This document shows, piece by piece, positions 33,527 to 42,351 of a DNA stretch of 64,000 bases (position 1 is the stretch's first letter; every line of letters starts with the position of its first letter). The stretch spans positions 186,001 through 250,000 of the forward strand of contig NZ_JACHGP010000007.1 in the NCBI RefSeq assembly GCF_014202335.1. The letters run 5' to 3'. Source of the stretch: Mycobacterium sp. AZCC_0083. GTDB taxonomy: Bacteria > Actinomycetota > Actinomycetes > Mycobacteriales > Mycobacteriaceae. Below the pieces are notes generated by a model, which made no database searches, was not told the DNA's origin, and saw only the letters and a program-made list of their open reading frames with translations. The position numbers were made by a program, and so were the translations under genes.

Positions 33527-35200
33527 ATGACCCAGGCAAACGCCAAGCCTGCCAAGCGACCCAAGGGCGAAGGCCAATGGGCGCTCGGCTACCACGAGCC
33601 GCTCAACGCCAACGAGCAGGCCAAGAAGGATGACAACCCGCTCAACGTGCGGGCCCGCATCGAGGACATCTACGCCAAGGGCGGCTTCGAGAGCATCGAC
33701 AAGGGCGATCTCCGCGGCCGTTTCCGCTGGTGGGGCCTCTACACACAGCGCAAGCCCGGCTACGACGGCACCTGGACCGGTGACGACAACACCGACATGC
33801 TCGAGGACGAGTACTTCATGCTGCGCGTGCGCTGCGACGGCGGCGCATTGACCGCCGCCGCGCTGCGCACGCTTGGCGGCATCTCCACGGAGTTCGCCCG
33901 CGACACCGCCGACATCTCCGACCGCGAGAACGTCCAGTACCACTGGATCCAGGTCGAGGACATGCCGGAGATCTGGCGGCGGCTCGACGAGGTCGGCCTG
34001 TACACCACCGAGGCGTGCGGCGACTGCCCGCGCGTCGTGCTTGGCTCACCGCTGGCCGGCGAGTCGCTCGACGAGGTCATCGACGGCACCCCCGCGATCG
34101 ACGAGATCGTCCGCCGCTACATCGGCAAGCCGGAGTACTCCAACCTGCCGCGCAAGTTCAAGACCGCGATCTCGGGCCTGCAGGACGTGGTGCACGAGGT
34201 CAACGACGTCGCGTTCATCGGCGTCAACCACCCCGAGCACGGCCCCGGCTTCGACCTGTGGGTCGGCGGCGGGCTGTCCACCAACCCGATGCTCGGCCAG
34301 CGGGTCGGTGCCTGGGTGCCGCTCGACGAAGTGCCCGATGTCTGGGAAGGCGTGGTCAGCGTGTTCCGCGACTACGGCTACCGGCGGCTTCGGGCCAAGG
34401 CGCGGCTGAAGTTCCTGATCAAGGACTGGGGCATCGAAAAATTCAGGAAGGTCCTCGAAGAGGAGTACCTGAAGCGGCCCCTGATCGACGGCCCCGCACC
34501 GGAACCGGTGACGCGCCCCATCGACCACGTTGGAGTGCAGCGGATCAAGAACGGGCTGAACGCCGTTGGCGTCGCGCCGATCGCGGGGCGGGTGTCGGGG
34601 ACCATCCTGTCGAAGATCGCCGACCTCGCCGAAGCTGCGGGTTCGGATCGCATCCGGTTCACGCCGTACCAGAAGCTGGTCATCCTCGACGTCGCCGACG
34701 ACAAGCTCGATGACCTGCGCGACGGGTTGGAAGCGCTGGGCCTGCCGTCGCGGCCGTCGCACTGGCGACGCAATCTGATGGCCTGCACGGGCATCGAGTT
34801 CTGCAAGCTGTCGTTCGCCGAGACGCGCAAGCGCAGCCAAACGCTGGTCCCCGAGTTGGAGCAGCGGCTCGAGGACATCAACGCCCTACTCGACGTGCCG
34901 GTGACGGTCAACATCAACGGCTGCCCGAACTCGTGCGCGCGCATCCAGGTCGCCGACATCGGGTTCAAGGGCCAGATGGTGGACGACGGTGACGGCCCGG
35001 TCGAGGGCTTCCAGGTCCATCTCGGCGGCAGCCTGGGTCTGGACAGCGGATTCGGTCGCAAACTGCGCCAGCACAAGGTGACGAGCACCGAGCTCGGCGA
35101 CTACATCGAGCGGGTGGTTCGCAACTTCGTGAAACAACGCGAGCATGGTGAGCGTTTCGCTACCTGGGCAGTACGAGCAGACGAGGCGGATTTGCGATGA
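33527..35200 (+). CDS. sirA: Ferredoxin-dependent sulfite reductase
   Basis: This reductase of 557 residues corresponds to Rv2391 (nirA/sirA) and reduces sulfite to sulfide. The duplicated siroheme domain carries the 4Fe-4S cysteines in CTGIEFCKLSF and NINGCPNSCAR. TTEACGDCPRVV marks the region of the Tyr-Cys pair. It is followed by cysH and sirB in a tight operon and preceded by a Cys-sensing leader. Confidence 0.96.
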   Translation: MTQANAKPAKRPKGEGQWALGYHEPLNANEQAKKDDNPLNVRARIEDIYAKGGFESIDKGDLRGRFRWWGLYTQRKPGYDGTWTGDDNTDMLEDEYFMLRVRCDGGALTAAALRTLGGISTEFARDTADISDRENVQYHWIQVEDMPEIWRRLDEVGLYTTEACGDCPRVVLGSPLAGESLDEVIDGTPAIDEIVRRYIGKPEYSNLPRKFKTAISGLQDVVHEVNDVAFIGVNHPEHGPGFDLWVGGGLSTNPMLGQRVGAWVPLDEVPDVWEGVVSVFRDYGYRRLRAKARLKFLIKDWGIEKFRKVLEEEYLKRPLIDGPAPEPVTRPIDHVGVQRIKNGLNAVGVAPIAGRVSGTILSKIADLAEAAGSDRIRFTPYQKLVILDVADDKLDDLRDGLEALGLPSRPSHWRRNLMACTGIEFCKLSFAETRKRSQTLVPELEQRLEDINALLDVPVTVNINGCPNSCARIQVADIGFKGQMVDDGDGPVEGFQVHLGGSLGLDSGFGRKLRQHKVTSTELGDYIERVVRNFVKQREHGERFATWAVRADEADLR

Positions 35201-35232
35201 GCGCTTGCGCGAAGAGCAGAGGACACAGATGA
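35197..35232 (+). CDS. 11-aa bridging ORF between sirA and cysH
   Basis: MSACAKSRGHR begins on the ATG that overlaps the sirA stop (ATGA). It ends on the TGA that overlaps the cysH start (ATGA). Both junctions allow termination-reinitiation, so it may carry ribosomes from one gene to the next. The peptide itself may have no role. Confidence 0.35.
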   Translation: MSACAKSRGHR

Positions 35233-35933
35233 GCGAAACGATGACCGAGCAGAATCTGATCGACGTCGCGGAGCGCGGTGCCACCGAGCTCGACGGCGCG
35301 AGTGCCGAAGAACTGCTGCGGTGGACCGACGAGACGTTTGGCGGCGACTACGTCGTGGCGTCGAACATGCAGGACGCCGTTCTCGTGGCCATGGCCGCCA
35401 AGGTGCGCCCCGGGGTTGACGTGCTGTTCCTCGACACCGGTTACCACTTCGCCGAGACCATCGGCACCCGTGACGCCGTCGAGGCCGTCTACGGCGTGAA
35501 CGTGGTCAACGTGACCCCGGAGAAGACCGTCGCCGAGCAGGATCAGCTGCTGGGCAAGGACCTCTTCGCCAGTGACGCAGCGGCGTGCTGCCGGATGCGC
35601 AAGGTCGAGCCGCTTGGCAAGGCACTGAAGGGCTACTCCGCCTGGGTCACCGGAATCCGTCGCATCGAGGCACCCACCCGCGCGAACGCGCCGCTGATCA
35701 GCTTCGACAAGGCCTTCGGGCTGGTGAAGATCAACCCGATCGCGGCATGGTCCGACGAGGAGATGCAGGCTTACATCGACGCCAACGACGTCCTCGTCAA
35801 TCCGCTTGTCCACGAAGGATATCCGTCGATCGGCTGCCTGCCGTGTACGGCCAAGCCGGTCGAGGGCGCCGACCCGCGCAGCGGTCGCTGGGCAGGTCAG
35901 TCCAAGACGGAGTGCGGGCTGCACGCGTCGTGA
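35229..35933 (+). CDS. cysH: Adenylyl-sulfate (APS) reductase
   Basis: A protein of 234 residues that reduces APS to sulfite. The 4Fe-4S cysteines seen in APS-type enzymes are present: ACCRMRKVEPLGKAL and SIGCLPCTAKP. The C-terminal catalytic Cys lies in KTECGLHAS. The start codon overlaps the stop of an 11-codon bridging ORF. AGAGGA provides a ribosome site. Confidence 0.94.
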   Translation: MSETMTEQNLIDVAERGATELDGASAEELLRWTDETFGGDYVVASNMQDAVLVAMAAKVRPGVDVLFLDTGYHFAETIGTRDAVEAVYGVNVVNVTPEKTVAEQDQLLGKDLFASDAAACCRMRKVEPLGKALKGYSAWVTGIRRIEAPTRANAPLISFDKAFGLVKINPIAAWSDEEMQAYIDANDVLVNPLVHEGYPSIGCLPCTAKPVEGADPRSGRWAGQSKTECGLHAS

Positions 35934-36649
35934 GGGAGAGCCTGGTTCTCGCGGCCCACGGCAGCGCGGATCCCCGTTCTGCCGCAGTGGCATTCGCCTT
36001 GGCCGGCCGTCTGCGTCGGCTGCGGCCATGGCTGGACGTCCACGCCGCGTTCCTTGAACAGTGCGGGCCGAATCTGAGCGACGTGCTGGTCGACGTCGGT
36101 CGGCACCCCGGCCGGACCGTCGTGGTGCCCATGCTGCTGGCCGACGCGTATCACGCTCGCGTCGACATCCCCGCGGTGATCGCGGCGTCCGACACTGTCG
36201 TCACCGAGGCCGACGTGCTCGGCGAGGATCCGGCGTTGATCACCGTGCTCGGACAACGCTTGACCGAGGCCGGGTTATCCAGCGGCGATCGGGATCTCGG
36301 TGTGATCGTGGTGGCGGTGGGTTCCTCGAACGAGGCCGCGAACGCCAGGACGGCGACGGTGGCGCCCGCACTGGCGGCCCGGACCCAGTGGGCCGGAGTC
36401 GAGGTGGCCTTCGCGACGGGCCCGCATCCGACGATCGCCGACGCCGCGGAGCGACTGCGGGATCGCGGAGCGCGCCAACTTGTCGTTGCCCCGTGGTTCA
36501 TCGCTCCCGGCGTGATCACCGACCGCGTGGCAGAATCCGCTGCGGTACTTGGCATCTCGATGACGGCACCGCTGGGCGCTCACAACTTGGTGGCGGCAAC
36601 GCTGCTCGATCGTTTCGACGAGACCCTTTCGGTGCGCGCCGCGGCCTGA
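35930..36649 (+). CDS. sirB: Sirohydrochlorin ferrochelatase
   Basis: A CbiX/SirB-type chelatase of 239 residues that inserts iron into sirohydrochlorin to make the siroheme used by SirA. The catalytic His lies in LVLAAHGSADPRS, with VVVPMLLADAYHARVDIP and a second half-domain (VVAVGSSNEAAN, APWFIAPGVITDRV). The GTG start overlaps the cysH stop. Confidence 0.92.
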   Translation: MRESLVLAAHGSADPRSAAVAFALAGRLRRLRPWLDVHAAFLEQCGPNLSDVLVDVGRHPGRTVVVPMLLADAYHARVDIPAVIAASDTVVTEADVLGEDPALITVLGQRLTEAGLSSGDRDLGVIVVAVGSSNEAANARTATVAPALAARTQWAGVEVAFATGPHPTIADAAERLRDRGARQLVVAPWFIAPGVITDRVAESAAVLGISMTAPLGAHNLVAATLLDRFDETLSVRAAA

Positions 36650-36659
36650 GCCTCAGGCC
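36643..36659. terminator. Symmetric hairpin between sirB and cysA
   Basis: GGCCTGA-GCC-TCAGGCC is a perfect 7-bp inverted repeat. Each arm contains the stop codon of one of the two convergent genes, so it sits symmetrically between them. It is a plausible bidirectional terminator. Confidence 0.55.
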
Positions 36660-37744
36660 TTCGTCAGCGATGCGACGTCGTCGGCCTCGTCGACGTCGGG
36701 CAATTCGAGGCTGCCGGGGATCGGCGGCACCCGGGTGGCGCGGACGTACACGGTGTCACCCTCCTTTAGTGCAAGCGCCTCGGCGTCGCCGCGAGTGATC
36801 TGCGCGGTGAACGGGCCATTGTTGGCCGCGCCGGTGAGCTCGACGCGAACCTCGAAGCCCAGCACCACGATTCGGTCGATGGTGGCGCGGATGACGCCCG
36901 TGGATGACACGCTGCCGTCGGCCTGCGCGATCGCCATGTCGGGGTTGCGACCCACCCGGATGTCGTGCGGTCGCACCAGCGAGCCGTTCAGCGACGACAC
37001 CGCCCCAAGGAACGACATCACGAAAGCGTTGGTCGGGCTGTCGTACACCTGGGTCGGCGAGCCCACCTGCTCGATGCGGCCCTTGTTCAGCACCGCGATC
37101 CGGTCGGCCACGTCGAGCGCCTCGGCCTGATCGTGGGTGACCAGCACCGTGGTCACGTGGACCTCGTCGTGCAGGCGGCGCAGCCAGGCGCGCAGATCCT
37201 CGCGCACCTTCGCGTCCAGCGCACCGAACGGTTCGTCGAGCAGCAGCACTTGCGGGTCCACCGCGAGCGCACGGGCCAGGGCCATCCGTTGACGCTGGCC
37301 GCCGGAGAGTTGATTGGGGTAGCGAGTTTGGAAACCGGCAAGCCCGACGATCTCGAGCAGGTTGTCGACCTTGTCCTTGATCTCGGCCTTGGGGCGCTTG
37401 CGGATCTTGAGCCCGAACGCGACGTTGTCGCGCACGGTGAGGTGCTTGAACGCGGCGTAGTGCTGGAAGACGAAGCCGATGCCACGGCGCTGCGGCGGCA
37501 CGGCCGTGACGTTCTCGCCCTTGATGGTGATGGTGCCGGTATCGGGCTGGTCGAGCCCGGCGATGGCCCGCAGCAGGGTGGACTTGCCCGATCCACTGGG
37601 GCCGAGCAGTGCCGTCAGCGACCCTTCTGGCACGTCGAAGTCGATGTTGTCCAGCGCCACGAAGTCGCCGTAGCGCTTGTTTGCGCCACGCACCGTGATC
37701 GCGTTGGTTCGCGGCACTTCGCTCGGACGCTCATCGGTGGTCAT
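36653..37744 (-). CDS. cysA: Sulfate/thiosulfate ABC transporter ATPase
   Basis: An ATPase of 363 residues: Walker A LLGPSGSGKST, signature LSGGQRQRMALARAL, Walker B LLLDEPFGALD, and a C-terminal TOBE-like region. It corresponds to Rv2397c. The ATG was chosen because AAGGAG lies 8 nt upstream. It is last in the subI-cysT-cysW-cysA operon. Confidence 0.95.
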   Translation of the reverse strand: MTTDERPSEVPRTNAITVRGANKRYGDFVALDNIDFDVPEGSLTALLGPSGSGKSTLLRAIAGLDQPDTGTITIKGENVTAVPPQRRGIGFVFQHYAAFKHLTVRDNVAFGLKIRKRPKAEIKDKVDNLLEIVGLAGFQTRYPNQLSGGQRQRMALARALAVDPQVLLLDEPFGALDAKVREDLRAWLRRLHDEVHVTTVLVTHDQAEALDVADRIAVLNKGRIEQVGSPTQVYDSPTNAFVMSFLGAVSSLNGSLVRPHDIRVGRNPDMAIAQADGSVSSTGVIRATIDRIVVLGFEVRVELTGAANNGPFTAQITRGDAEALALKEGDTVYVRATRVPPIPGSLELPDVDEADDVASLTKA

Positions 37745-37765
37745 CTGCAAATCTCCTTGTTGAGG

Positions 37766-38578
37766 CTATTTTGCCGCGCGGGCGCGGCGGGCGTCGAGGA
37801 TCACCTGTATGACCAGCACGAACACCGCGACGGTCATCAGCAGCGTCGACACCGCGTACGCGCCGTACTCGGCACCGCGGCTGTAGCGGTCGGACACCAG
37901 CAGCGTCAGCGTCTGGGACGTGCCGGGGAGGTTGGACGACACCATGATGACGGCGCCGTACTCGCCGAGAGTCCTTGCGACGGTCAGCACGATCCCGTAG
38001 GTCAGGCCCCACCGGATGGATGGCAGCGTGATCTTCCAAAAGGTCTGCCACCACTGCGAACCGAGGGTGGCAGCAGCCTCCTCCTGGTCGGTGCCCAGCT
38101 CGTGTAGCACTGGTTCGACCTCGCGGATGACGAACGGCACCGTGACGAAGATGCTTGCCAGCACGATGCCGGGCAGACCGAAGATGATCTTGAAGCCAAG
38201 GTCGTTCTCGACGAAGCCCAGCGCACCCGCCGAACCCCACAGCAGGATCAGAGCGACACCGACCACCACCGGCGATACGGCGAACGGCAGATCGATGACT
38301 GCCTGCAACGCGCTCTTGCCGCGAAACTTGTTGCGCGCCAGCACCAGCGCGGTGGGCACACCGAAGAGCACGTTGAGCGGCACCACGATCGCCACCACGA
38401 CAAGCGACAACTGCAAGGCCGACACCGCGGCTGGCGTCGTGATCGACGCGATGAACTCGCCGAACCCCGGCTCCAATGTGCGCCAGAGAATCAGCCCGAC
38501 GGGGACGACGACCAGCACCAGGATGTAGGCCAACGCCAGGTAGCGCAGGAGATAACGCACCGACCGCGACAGGATCAT
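37766..38578 (-). CDS. cysW: Sulfate ABC permease CysW
   Basis: A permease of 270 residues with six helices (LALAYILVLVVVPVGLILW first). The EAA loop is ELGTDQEEAAATLGSQWWQTF, which docks on CysA. It overlaps cysT by 4 bp (ATGA). Confidence 0.94.
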   Translation of the reverse strand: MILSRSVRYLLRYLALAYILVLVVVPVGLILWRTLEPGFGEFIASITTPAAVSALQLSLVVVAIVVPLNVLFGVPTALVLARNKFRGKSALQAVIDLPFAVSPVVVGVALILLWGSAGALGFVENDLGFKIIFGLPGIVLASIFVTVPFVIREVEPVLHELGTDQEEAAATLGSQWWQTFWKITLPSIRWGLTYGIVLTVARTLGEYGAVIMVSSNLPGTSQTLTLLVSDRYSRGAEYGAYAVSTLLMTVAVFVLVIQVILDARRARAAK

Positions 38579-39423
38579 CGGGCCAGCTCCTCACGCTTGG
38601 CCGCCCGCGAACCGACCGCGCGCAGCACGAACAGCACCAGGAACGAGGCGATGAGCAGCACGATGGAGATCGCCGCGGCGCCGGTGCGATCGTCGTTCTC
38701 GATCAGGGTGCGGATCCACTGCGAGGACACCTCGGTCTCCCCCGGCACCGCACCACCGATCAACACGACCGAGCCGAACTCACCGATCGCACGCGAGAAC
38801 GCAAGCCCCGCACCGGAAAGCAGCGATGGCAGCAGCGCGGGCAGAACGATCTGGGTGAAGATCGTCACGTTGTTCGCGCCGAGCGACGCGGCCGCCTCCT
38901 CGACGTCGCGGTCGAGTTCCAGCAGAACCGGCTGCACCGAGCGCACGACGAAGGGCAACGTGACGAACAGCAGCGCGACGCCGATGCCCCACTTGGTGTG
39001 CTGAATGTGAAGCCCGACAGGGCTGTTCGGACCATACAGCGCCAGCATCACCAGGCTCGCGACGATGGTCGGCAACGCGAACGGCAGGTCGATGACGGCG
39101 TCGACCAACCGCTTGCCTGGGAAGTCGTCGCGGGTCAGCACCCAGGCCACCAGCAAGCCGAAGACCACGTTTACCGCGGTGACGCCGATGGAGACCGACA
39201 GCGTCACCTTGTACGACTCCAGCGCGGCGTTGGAGCTGACCGCGTTCCAGAACGCCGTCCACCCTCCGCCTGCCGATTGCCACACGATGGCGGCCAGTGG
39301 CAGCAGCACGATGACGCTGAGCCACACCGTCGCTGCGCCCACCCGCAGTGACGTCGTGCCGTGGCGGCGGCCCAGCCGGCTAGGCGGCGCCGCCTCGGGA
39401 GTGGGCGCTAGCCCAGCTGTCAT
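38575..39423 (-). CDS. cysT: Sulfate ABC permease CysT
   Basis: A permease of 282 residues with six helices and the EAA loop ELDRDVEEAAASLGANNVTIF. It pairs with CysW to form the channel. The ATG overlaps the subI stop. Confidence 0.94.
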   Translation of the reverse strand: MTAGLAPTPEAAPPSRLGRRHGTTSLRVGAATVWLSVIVLLPLAAIVWQSAGGGWTAFWNAVSSNAALESYKVTLSVSIGVTAVNVVFGLLVAWVLTRDDFPGKRLVDAVIDLPFALPTIVASLVMLALYGPNSPVGLHIQHTKWGIGVALLFVTLPFVVRSVQPVLLELDRDVEEAAASLGANNVTIFTQIVLPALLPSLLSGAGLAFSRAIGEFGSVVLIGGAVPGETEVSSQWIRTLIENDDRTGAAAISIVLLIASFLVLFVLRAVGSRAAKREELAR

Positions 39424-40472
39424 CCGGTGGCCTGCTTGTAGATCTTGGTGATCGAGCCGTTGTCCTTGTCGAACAGCGCGGGATCAACGGCGCTCCAGCC
39501 ACCGAGATCGTCGATGGTCCACAGCTTCTCGGGCGTCGGGAAGTCAGTGGCGAAGTCCTGGGCCACCGAGGGATCGACGGGGCGGAAGCCGGCCTGGGCC
39601 CAGATCTTCTGGCCCTCCTTGGTGAACAGGTAGTTCTTCAGCGCGGTGGCCTGCTCGAGGTGAGCGCTCGTGGTGACGACCGCGACGGGGTTCTCGATCT
39701 TGAAGGTCTGCGGCGGGTTGATGTGCTCGACCGGCTTACCCTGTCGCTCGGAGTTGATGGCCTCGTTCTCGTAGCTGATCAAAACGTCACCCGAGCCCTG
39801 AAGGAACACGTCGGTGGCCTCGCGTCCGGAGCCTGGCCGCGTCTTGACGTGCTCGGTCACCAGCTTGTTGACGAAGTCAAGGCCGGCCTGCGGGTCCTTG
39901 CCACCGTTGCTCTTGGCGGCATACGGCGCCAACAGGTTCCACTTGGCGGAGCCGGAGCTCAGCGGGCTCGGGGTGACGACCTCGAGACCGGGCTGCAGCA
40001 GGTCATCCCAGTCCTTGATGTGCTTCGGGTTGCCCTTGCGCACGACGAGGGAGACGACCGAGCCGAACGGGATGCCCTTGGTGGCGTCAGCGTTCCAGTC
40101 CTTGGCCACCTTGTCGGCCTTGACCAGTCGGGTGACATCGGGTTCGACCGAGAAGTTCACGATGTCGGCGGGCTTGCCGTCGACCACGCCGCGGGACTGG
40201 TCACCCGACGCACCGTAGGACGTCGTCACCGCGACGCCCTTGCCCTCTGGGGTGGCGGCGAACGCGGGGATGATCTTGCTCCAACCCGGCTCGGGCACGG
40301 CGTACGCGACGAGGGTCAGGGTGGTGTCCGCCTTGGGCTGATCGCCGCTACCGGCGACGTCGCTGGACCCGCCGCCGCACGCGGCGAGCAGTGTCGCGGT
40401 GACGGCGAGGGCGCCGGCGGTCGTGAAGAACTTCGTCGGGCTGTGCTTGGAGACAGGATTTGAGAGAAACAT
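39420..40472 (-). CDS. subI: Sulfate-binding lipoprotein SubI
   Basis: A periplasm-side lipoprotein of 350 residues with lipobox LLAACGG near residue 27. Sulfate-binding signatures are TTSYGASGDQSRGVVDGKPAD, NFSVEPDV and KWNLLAPYAA. It delivers sulfate to CysTW. It is first in the operon and preceded by a Cys-rich leader ORF, about 113 nt from leader stop to start codon. Confidence 0.94.
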   Translation of the reverse strand: MFLSNPVSKHSPTKFFTTAGALAVTATLLAACGGGSSDVAGSGDQPKADTTLTLVAYAVPEPGWSKIIPAFAATPEGKGVAVTTSYGASGDQSRGVVDGKPADIVNFSVEPDVTRLVKADKVAKDWNADATKGIPFGSVVSLVVRKGNPKHIKDWDDLLQPGLEVVTPSPLSSGSAKWNLLAPYAAKSNGGKDPQAGLDFVNKLVTEHVKTRPGSGREATDVFLQGSGDVLISYENEAINSERQGKPVEHINPPQTFKIENPVAVVTTSAHLEQATALKNYLFTKEGQKIWAQAGFRPVDPSVAQDFATDFPTPEKLWTIDDLGGWSAVDPALFDKDNGSITKIYKQATG

Positions 40473-40585
40473 GTGACCTTTCCTTGCGGGCATTTGAACG
40501 GGAGACCCGTCACAACGGCAAGGAGCTGGATCAGCGTGAGCGCGAGGACAGCGACAGCCGACACCAAACCGCGGACGGGTTGGAG

Positions 40586-40678
40586 TCAGCGACAACAGTG
40601 CACATCGGCAACAGCGCAGCTACCTACGGCGATGAGTGCCAAGACATGGCTCTCCGTAGTGCCCGGGGCTGCGTGCAT
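40586..40678 (-). CDS. Cysteine-rich attenuator leader peptide of subI
   Basis: An ORF of 30 codons ending GSCAVADVHCCR, with three Cys codons in the last ten. A TACGCT box ends exactly 7 nt before the ATG, so it is leaderless. Layout and Cys placement repeat those of the sirA leader. It is inferred to sense cysteine and control the sulfate transporter. Confidence 0.75.
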   Translation of the reverse strand: MHAAPGTTESHVLALIAVGSCAVADVHCCR

Positions 40679-40685
40679 GGCGCGA

Positions 40686-40691
40686 AGCGTA
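40686..40691 (-). promoter_or_regulatory. -10 box of the subI leader
   Basis: TACGCT on the minus strand fits TANNNT and ends 7 nt before the leader ATG. It defines a leaderless transcript. Confidence 0.5.
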
Positions 40692-40768
40692 ACAGAGTGG
40701 GTCCGGAGGGCAGGAGCGGAGCGACCGGGGAATGTTTCAGCAGATGATCAGCGGGCGAGGAGCCACAA

Positions 40769-40855
40769 TCAGCGAGCGACCAGCCACATGACGATCACCA
40801 GCACCACCAGGATGACCAGTACCAACGTGACGCGGGAGCGTGGCATACCGGTCAC
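40769..40855 (-). CDS. 28-aa single-helix membrane peptide
   Basis: The protein is a short basic start (VTGMPRSR) and one hydrophobic helix (VTLVLVILVVLVIVMWLV). Its GTG overlaps the stop of the 64-aa gene before it by 4 bp, which argues for real translation. M. tuberculosis also has a tiny membrane gene near this place (Rv2401A). Confidence 0.55.
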   Translation of the reverse strand: MTGMPRSRVTLVLVILVVLVIVMWLVAR

Positions 40856-41046
40856 GACTCGTCGTCTTCGACGTGCGGGCCGCGTTTCAGCAATCTGATG
40901 CCGTTGCCGAGTGCGCCGTCCAGCAGCACCGCGATCCCGTAGGCCAACAGCAGCACCACCGGCATCACCACCGCGGTCTGGGCGACGAACCCGAGGCCGG
41001 ACAGCCACAGCTCGACGCCGTCCCACCAATTCAGGATGCCGCTCAC
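40852..41046 (-). CDS. 64-aa membrane protein
   Basis: A protein of 64 residues with one or two helices (LWLSGLGFVAQTAVVMPVVL, LLAYGIAVLLDGAL) and a charged tail GPHVEDDES. It starts with GTG, divergent from the FAD monooxygenase by 24 nt, and is coupled to the 28-aa peptide. Function unknown. Confidence 0.6.
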   Translation of the reverse strand: MSGILNWWDGVELWLSGLGFVAQTAVVMPVVLLLAYGIAVLLDGALGNGIRLLKRGPHVEDDES

Positions 41047-41057
41047 CTTGCCCAGCC

Positions 41058-41063
41058 TACGAT
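41058..41063 (+). promoter_or_regulatory. -10 box of the FAD oxidoreductase gene
   Basis: TACGAT ends 7 nt before the GTG start, so the mRNA is probably leaderless. This supports the chosen start. Confidence 0.5.
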
Positions 41064-41070
41064 CAACGGC

Positions 41071-42309
41071 GTGACGACCCCTGAGAAGGCTGCTCCGGAA
41101 GCCACCACGTGCCTGGTCGCAGGCGGTGGACCCGCGGGGATGATGCTGGGTCTGCTGCTGGCCCGCGCCGGCGTCAAGGTCACGGTGATGGAGAAGCACG
41201 CCGACTTCCTCCGCGACTTCCGCGGTGACACCGTGCACGCCAGCACGCTGCGACTGCTGGACGACCTAGGCCTGGGCCAGGACTTCCAGAAACTCACGCA
41301 CCGCGTCATCGAGACCATCGGCATGAAGATTCAGGGTGTATCGGTGGACATCGATCTGCATCGGATCCCAGGTCCGCACAAACACATCGCACTAGTCCCG
41401 CAGTGGGACTTCCTCGAACTGCTCGCGACGGCCGCCGAGAAGGAGCCCTCGTTCCGGTTGATGCGCAACAGCGAGGTGCTCGAACCCATTCGCGAGCGTG
41501 GGGACACGGTCGTCGGTGTGCGCTACCGGGGACTGGACGGCCGGATCGCCGAGATGCGCGCCGATCTGACCGTGGCGTGCGACGGCCGGGATTCGACCTT
41601 GCGGACGGCAATGGGATTGCAGCCCAAGAGCTTCGGCACCCCGATGGATGTGTGGTGGTTCCGGCTGCCGCGCGCCGAGCAGGACCCGCCGGGCTTGGAG
41701 GGCGTGCTGACATCGGGGCACGCGATGATCGTCATCGACCGCGGCGACTACTACCAGTGCGCCTACATCATTCCGAAGGGCAGCGACTCCCAGGTGCGAG
41801 CCGAGGGCATCGAGTCGCTACAGCGCACGATTGCGTCACTGGTGCCGCAGTTGACCGACCGCGTCGACCAACTGACTTCCTTCGACGACGTCAAGCTGCT
41901 CGACGTGCAGCTGAACAGACTTCACCGTTGGTACACGGACGGCCTGCTGTTCATCGGAGACGCGGCGCACGCGATGTCACCGGTTGGCGGGGTCGGGATC
42001 AACCTGGCAGTGGCCGACGCCGTGGCGACGGCGCGTGCCCTGGCGGCGCCGCTGCGCGCGGGACGGGTGACCACGCGGGACTTGGCGCGTATTCAGGCCA
42101 GACGCTGGGTTCCGACCGCGCTCATCCAGGGGGCGCAACGTGCGATCCACGCCAAGGTCATCGCCGCTGCAGTCGGAGAGGACGCCCCGGGGCGCGCACC
42201 TTTGGCCGTGCGCCTGGTCGGCCGCATGCCGCTCCTGCGCACTGTGGCCGGATATGCGGTGGCCATCGGGCCCCTGCCCGAACGCGCTCCCGCCTACGCG
42301 CGGCGCTGA
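41071..42309 (+). CDS. FAD-dependent monooxygenase
   Basis: This group A flavoprotein hydroxylase (UbiH/PheA/TfdB type) has 412 residues. The FAD-binding GGGPAGMMLGLLLARAG lies near the start, DGRDS in the middle and the second FAD motif FIGDAAHAMSPVGGVGIN later. Such enzymes hydroxylate aromatic substrates with NAD(P)H and O2. The C-terminus has no thioredoxin-like extra domain. Substrate unknown. Confidence 0.88.
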   Translation: MTTPEKAAPEATTCLVAGGGPAGMMLGLLLARAGVKVTVMEKHADFLRDFRGDTVHASTLRLLDDLGLGQDFQKLTHRVIETIGMKIQGVSVDIDLHRIPGPHKHIALVPQWDFLELLATAAEKEPSFRLMRNSEVLEPIRERGDTVVGVRYRGLDGRIAEMRADLTVACDGRDSTLRTAMGLQPKSFGTPMDVWWFRLPRAEQDPPGLEGVLTSGHAMIVIDRGDYYQCAYIIPKGSDSQVRAEGIESLQRTIASLVPQLTDRVDQLTSFDDVKLLDVQLNRLHRWYTDGLLFIGDAAHAMSPVGGVGINLAVADAVATARALAAPLRAGRVTTRDLARIQARRWVPTALIQGAQRAIHAKVIAAAVGEDAPGRAPLAVRLVGRMPLLRTVAGYAVAIGPLPERAPAYARR

Positions 42310-42351
42310 ACCGGGGCGGCACTCACCGCGCGATGACGTCACCGATGAGCG

